DNA of 64,000 nt from JAOUGY01 sp963825585. Lineage in GTDB: Bacteria > Actinomycetota > Acidimicrobiia > Spongiisociales > ZC4RG35. The stretch spans positions 186,001 through 250,000 of the forward strand of contig CAWGTX010000009.1 in NCBI GenBank assembly GCA_963825585.1, given 5' to 3'. Position 1 is the first letter of the stretch, and each line of letters opens with the position of its first letter. Shown piece after piece: positions 36,238-45,779 of this stretch. A program made the position numbers and the translations under genes. The notes below the pieces were generated by a model. The model had not been told where the DNA came from, did no database searches, and saw only the letters and a list, made by a program, of their open reading frames with translations.

Positions 36238-36790
36238 CACGTGGCAACGGCCAACGCAAGCACCATCACACCCCCGGCCAAGCACGCGATCGGTCATGAC
36301 GAGTACCGGCGGGGGGTCGAAGGGGGGTCGTCTCCCCTGGGCGTCAGAAGGTGCCGGAAGCAGGAAGCCAGAGGCCGGAGGCTCAGACACGTGGCAACAG
36401 CCAACGCAAAGCACCTCCACACCCTCGGCCAAGCACGAACGCCACAAGCACCGGCGGGGGGTCGAAGGGGGGTCGTCCCCCCTGGGCGTCAGAAGGTGCC
36501 GGAAGCAGGAAGCCAGAGGCCGGAGGCTCAGACACGTGGCAACAGCCAACGCAAAGCACCTCCACACCCTCGGCCAAGCACGAACGCACCGCGCCACAAG
36601 CACCGGCGGGGGGTCGAAGGGGGGTCGTCCCCCCTGGGCGTCAGAAGGTGCCGGAAGCAGGAAGCCAGAGGCCGGAGGCTCAGACACGTGGCAACAGCCA
36701 ACGCAAAGCACCTCCACACCCTCGGCCAAGCACGAACGCACCGCGCCACAAGCACCGGCGGGGGGTCGAAGGGGGGTCGTCCCCCCTGGA
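36238..36790. repeat. Tandem array of about 150-bp hairpin-bearing units
   Basis: About 3.7 copies begin with CACGTGGCAAC at 36238, 36388, 36533 and 36685 (periods 150, 145 and 152). Each holds the inverted segment AGGGGGGTCGTCCCCCCT preceded by GGCGGGGGGTCGA. Copies 2-4 are nearly identical; copy 1 is diverged and copy 4 is cut short before the VOC gene. Open frames run through the array on both strands but are repeat products, not genes. With the 7-bp units upstream this fills the 691-bp gap 36125-36815. A related cluster in inverse orientation is at 54887. Confidence 0.88.
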
Positions 36791-36815
36791 TATCACAGTC
36801 GGGTACGCTCGACCT

Positions 36816-37198
36816 GTGATCGGTCGTCAAGCCGGTATGTGGTGGGGGGCTGCGATCGAGGCGCCCGATTCAGGGGCACTGGCGAAGTTCTATTCCGATC
36901 TGCTCGGCTGGCCCGTGGTGCACGAGGAGCCTGGAACGGCGGTGCTCGGAGCACCGGGTGGGTCCACGTTCATCGTGTTCCAACAGGCCAGCGACTACCG
37001 CCCGCCGACCTGGCCACCCGCGGCGGGTGACCAGCGACCGATGATGCACCTCGACTTCCAGGTCTCCGATCTCGAGAGCGCCGTGGCCGAAGCGGTTGCC
37101 CTCGGAGCGATCCCCGCCCAGCATCAGCCTAACGAGAACGTGCGTGTGCTTCTCGATCCCGCCGGTCATCGTTCTGTCTGTGTCTCGACGAGGGGTGA
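36816..37198 (+). CDS. VOC (glyoxalase/bleomycin resistance) family protein, apparent frameshift near 37170
   Basis: A protein of about 127 residues when one base is restored. The beta-alpha-beta-beta-beta halves of the vicinal-oxygen-chelate fold are visible: WWGAAIEAPDSGALAKFYSD and MHLDFQVSDLESAVAEAVALG, then VRVLLDPAGH. As given, the frame then leaves the family pattern and runs on antisense through the Rieske gene to 37607. Adding one C at about 37170 gives GHPFCLCLDEG and a stop at 37198, the normal VOC ending. GTG at 36816 or ATG at 36837 is the start. Substrate unknown. Confidence 0.75.
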
Positions 37199-37205
37199 GG
37201 GCGGG

Positions 37206-38399
37206 TCACCCGATCGCCTGATAGAACCCCCGGGCCGGCACCACCGGGGGGATCACCGGTTCACCCCGGTAGGCACGACCCAGCATCGACAGGAACTGGT
37301 AGATCGTGCTCTCCATCGGCGACAGCGGGCCCGGGAGGAACCCCCGGTTGGCGGTGGCCGACTGCACCCGTTCGCAGGCCCCCCAGTCCTCGCGATTGGT
37401 GATGTCCCAGAAGTCGGTGGCGTAGGCCGGGTCGAAGCCGTCGCCGACGATCGACTCGGGCGCCCACAACCAGTCGCACTCCACGTGGGTTCGGTCCGGC
37501 GCGATCGGGACCAGCCGATGGGTCATCACGTAGTCGGGGTGGGCGCTGACCAGCAGGTTGGGCCACAACGCGACGTACAGCACGGACCGGGTTCGATGTT
37601 CGGGTAGGCCCCGGAACATGACCCCGCCCGACTCGCCGGTGAGCGACATGGTCGCCGCGTGGTCCTTGAGGTCCATCGACCCACCGCACCACAAACCCGT
37701 TGGCTGGTAGTCCGATCCCGAATCGGTGGGAGACACCTCGCACAGCGCCGGATGGATCGACGTGCAGTGATAACACTCGTGGTAGTTCTCGATCGCCAGC
37801 TTCCAGTTCGCCGTCACCTCGTAGGAGTGGCGGGCAACGGTCACCAGCCGTTCTGGCTCGTACGGCGACAAGAGATCGGCGAGGTTGCCGTACGTCTCGC
37901 TCAGTGAGGGCGCGGTCCCGGACAGGTCGACGAAGAGCCATCCGAGCCACACGTCGGCCCGGATCGCCACCAGTCCCCATTCGGTAGGGTCGAAGTCGTC
38001 GGTCTGGGTGAGCATGGGCGCGGTGCGTAGTGAGCCGTCGAGGCGGTACGCCCACGAGTGATAGGGGCAGCGGATCTGGCGGGCGTCGATGGGGTCGCCG
38101 ATATCGACCAGTGGGTGGCCGCGGTGACGGCACACGTTCGAGAACACCGTCGCCGCCCCCTCGCCGTCGCGGGCCAGGAGAACGCTCTCCCCGCCATGCT
38201 CGATCCCGCGCAGCTGACCAGGAGCGAGCAGGTCGTCGAGGCGTCCCAGCGCCGTCCACGTGCCGGCGAAGATCGAGCGGCGCTCCCAGTCGAACAGCTC
38301 GTGGGAGGTGTACGCCTCGGCTGGGAGTGTCCTGCTGTCGCCGAACGGAGCGAGGATCGCCTCGACGGCGGCAGGATCGATCGGGGCTCTGGTTGGCAT
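37206..38399 (-). CDS. Rieske non-heme iron oxygenase, large subunit (GbcA/CntA-like)
   Basis: A 397-residue ring-hydroxylating-type oxygenase alpha subunit. The Rieske [2Fe-2S] ligands are in VCRHRGH and CPYHSW. The mononuclear iron region is visible as ENYHECYHCTSIHP. The sequence style matches the branch that includes glycine betaine and carnitine monooxygenases, which demethylate or cleave quaternary amines, but aromatic substrates are not excluded. The start at 38399 has AGG at good spacing; an upstream ATG at 38423 has none. It is divergent from the aminotransferase with a shared operator. No reductase gene is adjacent. Confidence 0.88.
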   Translation of the reverse strand: MPTRAPIDPAAVEAILAPFGDSRTLPAEAYTSHELFDWERRSIFAGTWTALGRLDDLLAPGQLRGIEHGGESVLLARDGEGAATVFSNVCRHRGHPLVDIGDPIDARQIRCPYHSWAYRLDGSLRTAPMLTQTDDFDPTEWGLVAIRADVWLGWLFVDLSGTAPSLSETYGNLADLLSPYEPERLVTVARHSYEVTANWKLAIENYHECYHCTSIHPALCEVSPTDSGSDYQPTGLWCGGSMDLKDHAATMSLTGESGGVMFRGLPEHRTRSVLYVALWPNLLVSAHPDYVMTHRLVPIAPDRTHVECDWLWAPESIVGDGFDPAYATDFWDITNREDWGACERVQSATANRGFLPGPLSPMESTIYQFLSMLGRAYRGEPVIPPVVPARGFYQAIG

Positions 38400-38444
38400 C
38401 GGGAACCTCGTTAATGGCGGCATGGCGCAGACTAGCCGGGTAAC

Positions 38445-38460
38445 CTGAACGACGATTCAG
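38445..38460. promoter_or_regulatory. TetR-type operator, site 2
   Basis: CTGAACGACGATTCAG between the divergent Rieske oxygenase and aminotransferase genes, 14 bases before the latter's ATG. It differs from the reverse complement of site 4 (59279) at one of 16 positions. It could control both genes. Confidence 0.75.
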
Positions 38461-38474
38461 TAAAGGAGGCTGAC

Positions 38475-39857
38475 ATGGTTGCCACCGCCCGGGCTACGGA
38501 CGTGGCCGTCCTCGACAGGATCATCGACACCGAGCGTGCGAAGTTCCTCGATCGAATGAAGAAGTCCGCCGCCATGACCGCGGCCGCCACAGGATCGCTG
38601 GCCGGCGGAGTGTCATCCAGCTGGCAGTTCTCCGATCCCCACCCGATCTGGGCCGACCGGGGAAAGGGATCCCGGGTCTTCGACGTCGACGGCAACGAGT
38701 ACGTCGACTACCACGGCGGATACGGGGTGATGCTCGCCGGTCATGCCCATCCGGCCATCGTGGCCGCCGTCACCGATCGGGTAGCCAAGGGGACTCACTT
38801 CGCCCAGCCGGTGGAAGATGCGGTGGTCGTGGCCCAGCAGTTGGCCGCCCGCTACGGCCTGCCGCTGTGGCGCTTCGGCAACAGCGGCACCGAAGCGACC
38901 ATGGACGCCATCCATCTCATGCGCGCCTTCACCAAGCGCGACCTCATCATCAAGTTCGAGGGTGCCTACCACGGCCACCACGACTCGGTTCAGGTGTCTA
39001 CCTGGGTCGAAGAGGGACTCGGCGACGTCCGCCGACCCAAGAGCGTCGCCTACGCGCCCGGCATCCCGCAGGCCATCGTCGAGCTCACCGTGGTCGCCCC
39101 ATTCAACGACTTGGAGGCTGTGGAGGAGATCTTCGCCGAGAACCCGGGACGGATCGCCGGGGTGATCCTCGAGCCGGTTCTCATGAACTGCGGGATCGTC
39201 CCGCCTGAGCCGGGGTTCCTGGAGGGCCTCCGACGGGTGACGCGCGACAATGGAGCGCTCCTCACCTTCGACGAGGTCAAGACCGGTCTCACCATCGGCC
39301 GGGGTGGTGCCACCCGACGCTACGGGGTCTCGCCCGACCTGGTGTGCATCGCCAAGGCGCTCGGAGGCGGGCTCCCGGTGTCGGCCATCGGCGGGACCAA
39401 CGAGGTGATGGCCCTGATCGTCGACGGGTACTACGAGCAGGTGGGCACCTTCAACGGCAACCCGCTCAGCATGGCTGCGGCACGGGCGATGCTCACCGAG
39501 GTGCTGGTCGACTCCACCTACGACCATCTCGAAGCGATCGAACGGCAGATGGGCGATGGAGCCAGGCGGATCGTCGAGGAGTACGACCTGCCGGCCTATG
39601 TGCTGGATCTGGGAGCGAAAGGCTCGATCACCTACAGCAACCAGCGTATCCGCAACTACCGACAGGCGCTCGAACTGGTCGACCCCCGCTACGCAATGGC
39701 GTCGTGGCTCGTGCAGTTCAACCGTGGCGTGTTTCTCCCGCCCTGGGCCAAGGGCGAGCAGTGGCTCATGTCCGTGCAGCACACGAGTGAGGACATCGAC
39801 CTGTACCTGGAAACATTGGAGGTCTTCGCCAAGGCCCTCACCGGTCGCGGCAACTAA
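38475..39857 (+). CDS. Class III aminotransferase (glutamate-1-semialdehyde aminomutase-like)
   Basis: A 460-residue PLP enzyme. Visible motifs are FGNSGTEATMDAIHLMRA (phosphate binding), YHGHHD, TFDEVKTG, and the PLP lysine in CIAKALGGGLPVSAIGG. It resembles HemL in length and motifs, but a heme role is unlikely given the neighbours. It probably transaminates an omega-amino acid or amine made by the pathway. Divergent from the Rieske gene; the PotA-type ATPase gene follows 13 bases after its stop, so they share a transcript. Confidence 0.88.
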   Translation: MVATARATDVAVLDRIIDTERAKFLDRMKKSAAMTAAATGSLAGGVSSSWQFSDPHPIWADRGKGSRVFDVDGNEYVDYHGGYGVMLAGHAHPAIVAAVTDRVAKGTHFAQPVEDAVVVAQQLAARYGLPLWRFGNSGTEATMDAIHLMRAFTKRDLIIKFEGAYHGHHDSVQVSTWVEEGLGDVRRPKSVAYAPGIPQAIVELTVVAPFNDLEAVEEIFAENPGRIAGVILEPVLMNCGIVPPEPGFLEGLRRVTRDNGALLTFDEVKTGLTIGRGGATRRYGVSPDLVCIAKALGGGLPVSAIGGTNEVMALIVDGYYEQVGTFNGNPLSMAAARAMLTEVLVDSTYDHLEAIERQMGDGARRIVEEYDLPAYVLDLGAKGSITYSNQRIRNYRQALELVDPRYAMASWLVQFNRGVFLPPWAKGEQWLMSVQHTSEDIDLYLETLEVFAKALTGRGN

Positions 39858-39870
39858 CGTCGGCCGCCGT

Positions 39871-40935
39871 ATGGCTGGTGGCTCCGTTCAGATCGTCGGG
39901 CTTCGCAAGGAATTCGGAGGTGTCGTTGCGGTCGATTCGATCGACCTCGACATCGCCGCCGGAGAGTTCTTCTCGCTGCTCGGCCCGTCCGGGTGTGGTA
40001 AGACCACCACGCTTCGGCTGGTCGCCGGATTCGAGCGTCCCACCGCCGGGCGGATCCTCATCGACGGCACCGACACCGCCCAGGTACCCCCGCACAAACG
40101 GCCGGTTTCCACGGTGTTCCAGAGCTACGCTCTGTTCCCGCACATGTCGGTGGGTGAGAACGTTGCCTTCGGATTGACGTACCACGACGCCTCCAAGCAT
40201 GAGATGACTCGCCGGGTCGGCGACGCTCTCGAGCTGGTGCAGCTACAGGGCATGGAAAAGCGCAAGCCCACTCAGCTCTCCGGCGGACAGCAACAGCGGG
40301 TGGCGCTGGCGCGCTCACTGGTCCTGAACCCGTCGGTGCTGCTGCTCGACGAACCACTGGGCGCCCTCGACGCCAAGCTCCGCAAGTCGCTCCAGGTGGA
40401 GCTCAAGTCGCTCCAGGAGGAGGTCGGAATCACGTTCATCTACGTGACCCACGACCAGGAGGAGGCGCTCACCATGAGCGATCGCATGGCGGTGATGAAC
40501 CGCGGGCAGGTCGAGCAACTCGGCCCGCCATCGCAGATCTACGAGGAGCCCGAGACGGCCTACATCGCCGATTTCCTGGGTCTGTCGAACCTGATGGTGG
40601 CCGAGGCGGACGGCAGTGACGGCAATGGCGGGTGCCGGGTGTCGATCGGTGGGCGCACGTTGGTGGCCGGCGCCGGGCGCATCGACGCCAATGGGCCGGT
40701 CAGCGTGTGCATCCGACCCGAGCGGGTGGTGCTGGGCGGCACCGGCAACGATCTCTTCGGCACGGTCGATCGGGTGGTGTACATGGGGTCGATGTTGCAG
40801 ATCCTGGTGGACATCGACGGCGTCGGCGAACTGCAGGCGATCGTCCCCAACCAGGGCAACGGCGTGGCCTTCGAGCGCGGTGCGCCGATCACCCTCGGGT
40901 TCCCCGAGCAAGCGCTCCGCGTCTTGCCCCGATGA
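39871..40935 (+). CDS. potA: Spermidine/putrescine-type ABC transporter ATPase (PotA-like)
   Basis: A 354-residue ATPase. Walker A GPSGCGKT, Q-loop FQSYALFPHM, signature LSGGQQQR, Walker B LLLDEPLGALD, and a C-terminal TOBE domain (about 270-350). The group imports polyamines, putrescine, or in some members betaine-like and other cationic substrates. There are no permease genes beside it; matching permeases and a binding protein are encoded 15-18 kb away at 55394-58484 with the same class of operator. The symbol is by family; the substrate is unproven. Confidence 0.88.
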   Translation: MAGGSVQIVGLRKEFGGVVAVDSIDLDIAAGEFFSLLGPSGCGKTTTLRLVAGFERPTAGRILIDGTDTAQVPPHKRPVSTVFQSYALFPHMSVGENVAFGLTYHDASKHEMTRRVGDALELVQLQGMEKRKPTQLSGGQQQRVALARSLVLNPSVLLLDEPLGALDAKLRKSLQVELKSLQEEVGITFIYVTHDQEEALTMSDRMAVMNRGQVEQLGPPSQIYEEPETAYIADFLGLSNLMVAEADGSDGNGGCRVSIGGRTLVAGAGRIDANGPVSVCIRPERVVLGGTGNDLFGTVDRVVYMGSMLQILVDIDGVGELQAIVPNQGNGVAFERGAPITLGFPEQALRVLPR

Positions 40936-40957
40936 TGGGTGCCCGCAACCACGGGTC

Positions 40958-42718
40958 TCACCTGCCAACGGTCGAGTGGTCGGCCGCTACTGCGATCGGC
41001 ACGGGACTGCGCATCGGCACCATCAGCCAGAAACAGGCGCCGCCGAGTCGTTCGGACTGGCGGTGACCGGTCTTGCCGTGATGGGCAGCCACGAGTTGAC
41101 GGGCGATCGCCAGTCCCAGTCCGGAACCTTGCACCTTGCTGAGGTACGTGTGGGCACCCCGCTCGAAACGGTCCCAGATCGTCACCTCGAATTTCTTCGG
41201 GATGCCGGGGCCGTTGTCGTGGACTTCGATCAGCGTGTACCCGCTGTCGACGCTGCGGGCATGGACTTCGATGACGCCGTTGCCGTAGCGTTCGGCGTTG
41301 GTCAGGTAGTTGACCACCACCTGCCGGAGGCGGTCGGTGTCGCCGTCGATGGTGAGATCCGGCGGCACGTGGCTGGTGATACCAACCGGAGAGGCGCCGG
41401 TGAGCATCCCGATGGCGGAGTCGACCAGGTCGGCGACGTGCACGGTGTGATATGAGAGCCTCGTCGACTCGAGTTTGTCGCGGGCGACCTCCACCAGGTC
41501 GCCCACGATCCGGGCCAGGTGATTGGTCTGCGTGTTGACGATCGAGATCATCTCCAGCCGCTCGCTGCGGTGGAGGTCGGGCTGGTCGTCGAGGATCTCG
41601 ATGAAGCCTTTCATGGCGGTGAGCGGGGTGCGCAGCTCATGCGAGATGGAGGCGACCAGGTCGTTGCGTTGCTTCTCGACGATGTCCCTGGTCTCGCGGA
41701 TGGCGACACCCTGGCGGACGATGATCAGCACGCCCACCAGAGAGGTCGCGATCTGCAAGGTGGTGGCCTGCCCGCCCAGCTCGCCGAGCGTCAGGGCGAA
41801 CAACACGATGATGGCGCTGTAGGGGGCGATCAGCGGCCACACCCTGCCCGGACGATCGGCCTGGTCGCGGAGCCTGGACGGACCGGCCACGAGCAGCGCC
41901 GCCCCGGCGAACAGCCCGTACGACGTCAGCCACAACGTGTCGAGCGGCCCGACCTCGGAGTAGGTCCCGGCCTCGATCTGGTACACGTAGAGGACATCGG
42001 CGATGGCGGTGAGCGCCATCCCGGTGGCCAGAAGCAGCACGCGTCCGTCGAATTGGAGCTGGGAGCGCCGGGTGGCGAGGATCATGGTGGCGACCAGCAG
42101 CATCAGGTCCCCCACCGGGTAGCCGAGATTGACGAAGTTCTCCAACGTTCCGGCGGTGGAGTCGATCGAGATCACGTCGGCCAGGAAGAACGTCCAGAAG
42201 AGGGCGCTCACGGCCACCGTCCCGGCCCCGACGTCGAGTCCGAGTCGTACGCGCTCCCACCTGCGGCCGCGCACGTGGGGCAACATCACCACCCCGATGA
42301 ACATGACCGGGTACGCCGCCACGTAGAACACATCGGCCAAGCCGGGGTATGGCACCTCGACGCCCAGATAGGCGATGTAGTACTGCCAGATCACCTCGCC
42401 CATCGCCCAGAGGCCAACTCCGGCCCCGATCACCGCCCACGCCACCGACCCGGGTCCGGAGCGCCGCAGTCCCGAGGACACCAGCAGAACGGCGGCGCCG
42501 ATCGGTACGACGATGTACGAGACCGTAGCCACGGTGAGGATCGTTGCAGTGTCGCCGAGCAGACGACCGAGCCAGGTGCTCGAGACGGTCGCCGTCCCCA
42601 TCACCAGGACCCACAGTGCCCGAGCCCAGGGAGGCGACGCCGCCCAGGCTGCCCGCCAATGGGCCGAAGCGTGGCGAACGGTTGGTCGCACGTGAGAGTC
42701 CACGGAAACGTCGGTCAT
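40958..42718 (-). CDS. Membrane sensor histidine kinase
   Basis: A 586-residue kinase (598 if the ATG at 42754 is used). The N-terminal half has about eight membrane helices with the block GEVIWQYYIAYLGVEVPYPG. The core shows SHELRTPLTAMKG (phospho-His), NYLTNAERYGNG (N box), DNGPGIPKKFE and GSGLGLAIARQLV. It is a paralogue of the kinase encoded at 17605-19327 along its whole length. No response regulator gene is adjacent. It is divergent from the V-type ATPase operon, with 159 bases between the starts. Confidence 0.9.
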   Translation of the reverse strand: MTDVSVDSHVRPTVRHASAHWRAAWAASPPWARALWVLVMGTATVSSTWLGRLLGDTATILTVATVSYIVVPIGAAVLLVSSGLRRSGPGSVAWAVIGAGVGLWAMGEVIWQYYIAYLGVEVPYPGLADVFYVAAYPVMFIGVVMLPHVRGRRWERVRLGLDVGAGTVAVSALFWTFFLADVISIDSTAGTLENFVNLGYPVGDLMLLVATMILATRRSQLQFDGRVLLLATGMALTAIADVLYVYQIEAGTYSEVGPLDTLWLTSYGLFAGAALLVAGPSRLRDQADRPGRVWPLIAPYSAIIVLFALTLGELGGQATTLQIATSLVGVLIIVRQGVAIRETRDIVEKQRNDLVASISHELRTPLTAMKGFIEILDDQPDLHRSERLEMISIVNTQTNHLARIVGDLVEVARDKLESTRLSYHTVHVADLVDSAIGMLTGASPVGITSHVPPDLTIDGDTDRLRQVVVNYLTNAERYGNGVIEVHARSVDSGYTLIEVHDNGPGIPKKFEVTIWDRFERGAHTYLSKVQGSGLGLAIARQLVAAHHGKTGHRQSERLGGACFWLMVPMRSPVPIAVAADHSTVGR

Positions 42719-42877
42719 GATGATGCTATCGGCATCCGGGCGGCGATTCTGCATCCGAGAGTCCTGATCGTCGGACCGACTCGGGCGCCGTTTCGCCGAA
42801 GATGCCGCCCGGAAGGGAGATAGGGACCACCTGCCCGTGGCCGCTCCCCACCCCGGTCCGCATACTGCGGAGGAGGC

Positions 42878-43525
42878 ATGGAGGTCACCGTGGACCGGGT
42901 CATCGCAACTCGATCGGCGCTGCTGGACCGGCGAGCCCAGCTCGATCTGGCGGTGCGGGGAAGGACACTGCTGGAGCAGAAGCGCGATCAGCTGATGGAC
43001 GCCTTCCGTCAGATCGCCGACGACGTGCTCGCCGGCCAGGGCACCCTCGAGCGGGCCGCCGTCGCCGCCCGTCGGGCGCTGGTCTTCGCCGAGGCCGCCG
43101 ACGGACCTCTGGAGGTACGCACCGCCACCGCAGCCGACCGCTCCGAGATCGCCCTGGATGCCCGAGTGAGCACGATCATGGGAGTCAGGATGGTGGAGAT
43201 CGTTGCCCCACCGGTCGGTCGGCCCGCCACCAGGCGGGGATACTCGATGGCGGGATCATCCGCCGCCATCGACACCGCCGCCGAATGCTTCGAGACCGAG
43301 TTGGAGCTTCTGCTCGAGCAGGCGAGCACCGAACTGCGGCTGAGGCGTCTGGTCGAGGAGATCGCCGCCACAACCCGACGGGTGAATGCGCTCGAGTTCG
43401 TGGTCATCCCTCGCCTCCGGCAAGAGACGGCGTCGATCGAGGCGGTTCTCGACGAACGGGAGCGCCAGGACCGGTTCCGCCTCAAGCGCGTGAAGGAGCG
43501 TCGTGACCGGGAGCGGCAGCCATGA
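42878..43525 (+). CDS. atpD: V/A-type ATPase subunit D (central stalk)
   Basis: A 215-residue subunit of the central rotor shaft. Diagnostic blocks are TRSALLDRRAQLDLAVRG near the start, LLEQKRDQLM, and the C-terminal RRVNALEFVVIPRL followed by ERQDRFRLKRVKERR. Two long helices are expected to form the coiled coil inside the A3B3 head. It is the first gene of the operon, unlike the common order with D after B. The gap upstream (42755-42877) probably holds the operon promoter; no clear -10/-35 was identified. Confidence 0.9.
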   Translation: MEVTVDRVIATRSALLDRRAQLDLAVRGRTLLEQKRDQLMDAFRQIADDVLAGQGTLERAAVAARRALVFAEAADGPLEVRTATAADRSEIALDARVSTIMGVRMVEIVAPPVGRPATRRGYSMAGSSAAIDTAAECFETELELLLEQASTELRLRRLVEEIAATTRRVNALEFVVIPRLRQETASIEAVLDERERQDRFRLKRVKERRDRERQP

Positions 43526-43848
43526 ACGGGACGTGGATCGACGCCATCAGATCCGCCGAGCTGGAGGCCGCCCGGACGATCGCTGCCGCCCGCCTGGCGG
43601 CCGAGCGGACCGTGGAGCGAGCGCACGACGAGGCCAAGGTGATGGTGACCCGTGCCCGCGACATCGGATCCGAACAGGCGACCGCACATCTCGCCGCAGC
43701 CACGGAAGGAGCCGAGCGGACCGCCGCCGGAATCACGATCCAGGATGAGGTGGACCGGTGCCGGGCAGCGGTGTCGGCATGCATGCCGGAGCTGGTCGAA
43801 GCAATGGTGCAGCTGGTTCTGGCGGCTCCCGGGGAACGGGGGTCGTGA
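43522..43848 (+). CDS. V/A-type ATPase peripheral stalk subunit (G/H-like)
   Basis: A 108-residue, Ala/Glu/Arg-rich helical protein (AELEAARTIAAARLAAERTVERA region) as expected for the coiled-coil stator partner of subunit E. It is co-translated with subunit D (ATGA). Sequence identity for this class is always weak; the assignment rests on composition, length and the slot before subunit I. Confidence 0.7.
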   Translation: MNGTWIDAIRSAELEAARTIAAARLAAERTVERAHDEAKVMVTRARDIGSEQATAHLAAATEGAERTAAGITIQDEVDRCRAAVSACMPELVEAMVQLVLAAPGERGS

Positions 43849-43849
43849 G

Positions 43850-45776
43850 GTGCAGGTTCCGATGGCCAAGGTCCATGTGGTCGGGCACCGTCGGCGTCTC
43901 GATGCCACCATCGCCACCCTGCAGGGACTCCGGATGATCCACCTGATCGATGTCACCGAGGACTCCAGCGTGCGGTTGCCCCCGATGGCGGTCGACGACG
44001 ACCACCTCCGGGAGCTGGAGCAGGTGAGATTCCTGAGGGCCCGGCTCGAAGCGGTGCTGGCGTTGGTTCCCCCGGTTGTCCCGTCGGTGACCGATGGTGG
44101 CATTCCGGACGTGGCGACATCCGATGTGCTGCGCCAGGTCGAGGAGGTCGGCCCGGAGATCGAAGAGCTGGTGCTGCGGAGAGACGAGCTGAACAGGGAA
44201 GCAGAGACGCTGCCACGTCACCTCGATTCCCTGCGGAGGCTGCTTCCGCTCATGTCCGGCCTGGGAGACGTCGGTCCCTACGACACGATGGCCGTGACCC
44301 TGGACTCCCGGCACGCCCCCCTGCTCGGTGAGTTGAGCGCTCAGTTGAACGAGGCGTTGACCGGGAACTTCGAGATCGTCTCGGATCGGATCGCACCCGG
44401 GACCGTTGGGGCGGTGATCGTTTTCCCCGACGACGCCCGGCATGTCGTCGAATCGATCATCGGAGGACAGCAGGTGAGTCGCGTGCGGCTTCCCCGTCGC
44501 TACGAAGGCGTGTCGCTGGCCGAGGCGGTGCTGGACATGGAGCAGCGCCTTACCGAGCTGCCGGGCGAGATCGAGGCTGTCGGAGCCCGGCTGGCCGAGG
44601 TGGTCGGTGACCATCCCGACTGGCCGCGGGCGGTCGTGTCGCTCGCTGCCCGGCAGGAGCAGCTGCAGGCGATGCGACGGTTGGGCGCCACACCGCACAC
44701 GTTCGTGGTGTCGGGCTGGATGCCGGAGAAGCGGGTCGACGAGCTGAGGCGGGAACTCGCCCGGGGAGTGGGAGCCGACGTGATGGTGGTCCGGGCCGAA
44801 CCGGGGCCCGACGAGTTCGGCCCGGTTCAGTTGGAGAATTCGGCCATGGTGGCACCGTTCGATCCGCTGGTACGGCTGTTGGGGCTCCCCAGATACGGGA
44901 CGCTCGACCCCACTGCGCTGCTGGCACTGTTCCTTCCTCTCTTCTTCGGGGTCATGCTGGGCGATATCGCCTACGGCGTGATCCTGGCACTGGTGTCATG
45001 GGCAGTGGGCCGCAGGTTCGGAAGCCGATCGAAGACAGTGGCCGACTTCGTACGGATCTTCCGTCTCTCCTCGGCCTGGGCGATCGCCTGGGGGATCGTC
45101 TACGGGGAGCTGCTCGGTGATCTCGGGCATCGCCTGCTGGGTATGCAACCCCTGTGGATCAACCGCGAGGAAGCCCTCGAGCCGCTGCTCGTGTTCGCCC
45201 TCGTCATCGGGGCGATTCACGTGGTGTTGGGTCTTCGTTCTGGGGATCTGGCAGGCCCGGATCACACGGGACGGTCATCGCCTGGCCGACCGTGTGGGTC
45301 ATCTCGTCGCTCTCATCGGCCTGTTCGGGATCGCCGGCACCTTCTCCGGGTTGGTCCCGGACGAGACCATGACACCGGCGGTGGCCGCGGTGGTGGTGGG
45401 CCTGGTGATCCTCATCGCCGCTGGCGGGCCCATGGGCGTGCTCCTCGGCCCGGTCGAGCTGATGGGCACCATCGGCAACGTGCTGTCCTATCTGCGTCTG
45501 GCCGCCATCGGCCTGGCGTCGGTGTACCTGGCGAGGGTGGCGAACGAATTGGGAACGCTCGGACCGCTGTGGCTGGGGGTGCCCGTTGCGGCACTCCTCC
45601 ACGCCCTCAACGTGGCGCTCGGTGCCTTCAGTCCGACGATCCAGGCGCTCCGCCTCAACTACGTCGAGTTCTTCCAGAAGTTCTACACGGAGGGTGGCGT
45701 CGCCTTCCAACCGTTCGGATACGTCGGCGGCGCCGGCTCCATCACCGCGATCGCCGCACCGACGAGAGAGGAGTGA
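43850..45776 (+). CDS. atpI: V/A-type ATPase subunit I (a), apparent frameshift near 45233
   Basis: A protein of about 641 residues when one base is removed near 45233. The cytoplasmic N-terminal half begins VQVPMAKVHVVG, typical of the family, with coiled-coil arms. The membrane half starts near LLALFLPLFFGVMLGDIAYG. Upstream the frame ends in IHVVLG; FVLGIWQARITRDGH continues in the next frame, as in intact homologues. The C-terminal membrane part includes the GNVLSYLRLAAIGLAS segment carrying the conserved Arg of the ion channel. It forms the stator half-channels for H+ or Na+. Confidence 0.85.
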
Positions 45777-45779
45777 ATC

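Noticed and set aside
36238..36790. CRISPR array
   Set aside because: Units of about 150 bp repeat almost entirely, with no short repeat/unique spacer pattern and no cas genes.
36238..37100. Protein-coding genes in the repeat array
   Set aside because: Frames are open on both strands only because the repeat unit lacks stops; the products are low-complexity copies of the unit.
38475..39857. hemL (glutamate-1-semialdehyde aminomutase) for heme synthesis
   Set aside because: The motifs are shared by many class III aminotransferases, and the operator and neighbours point to amine catabolism.
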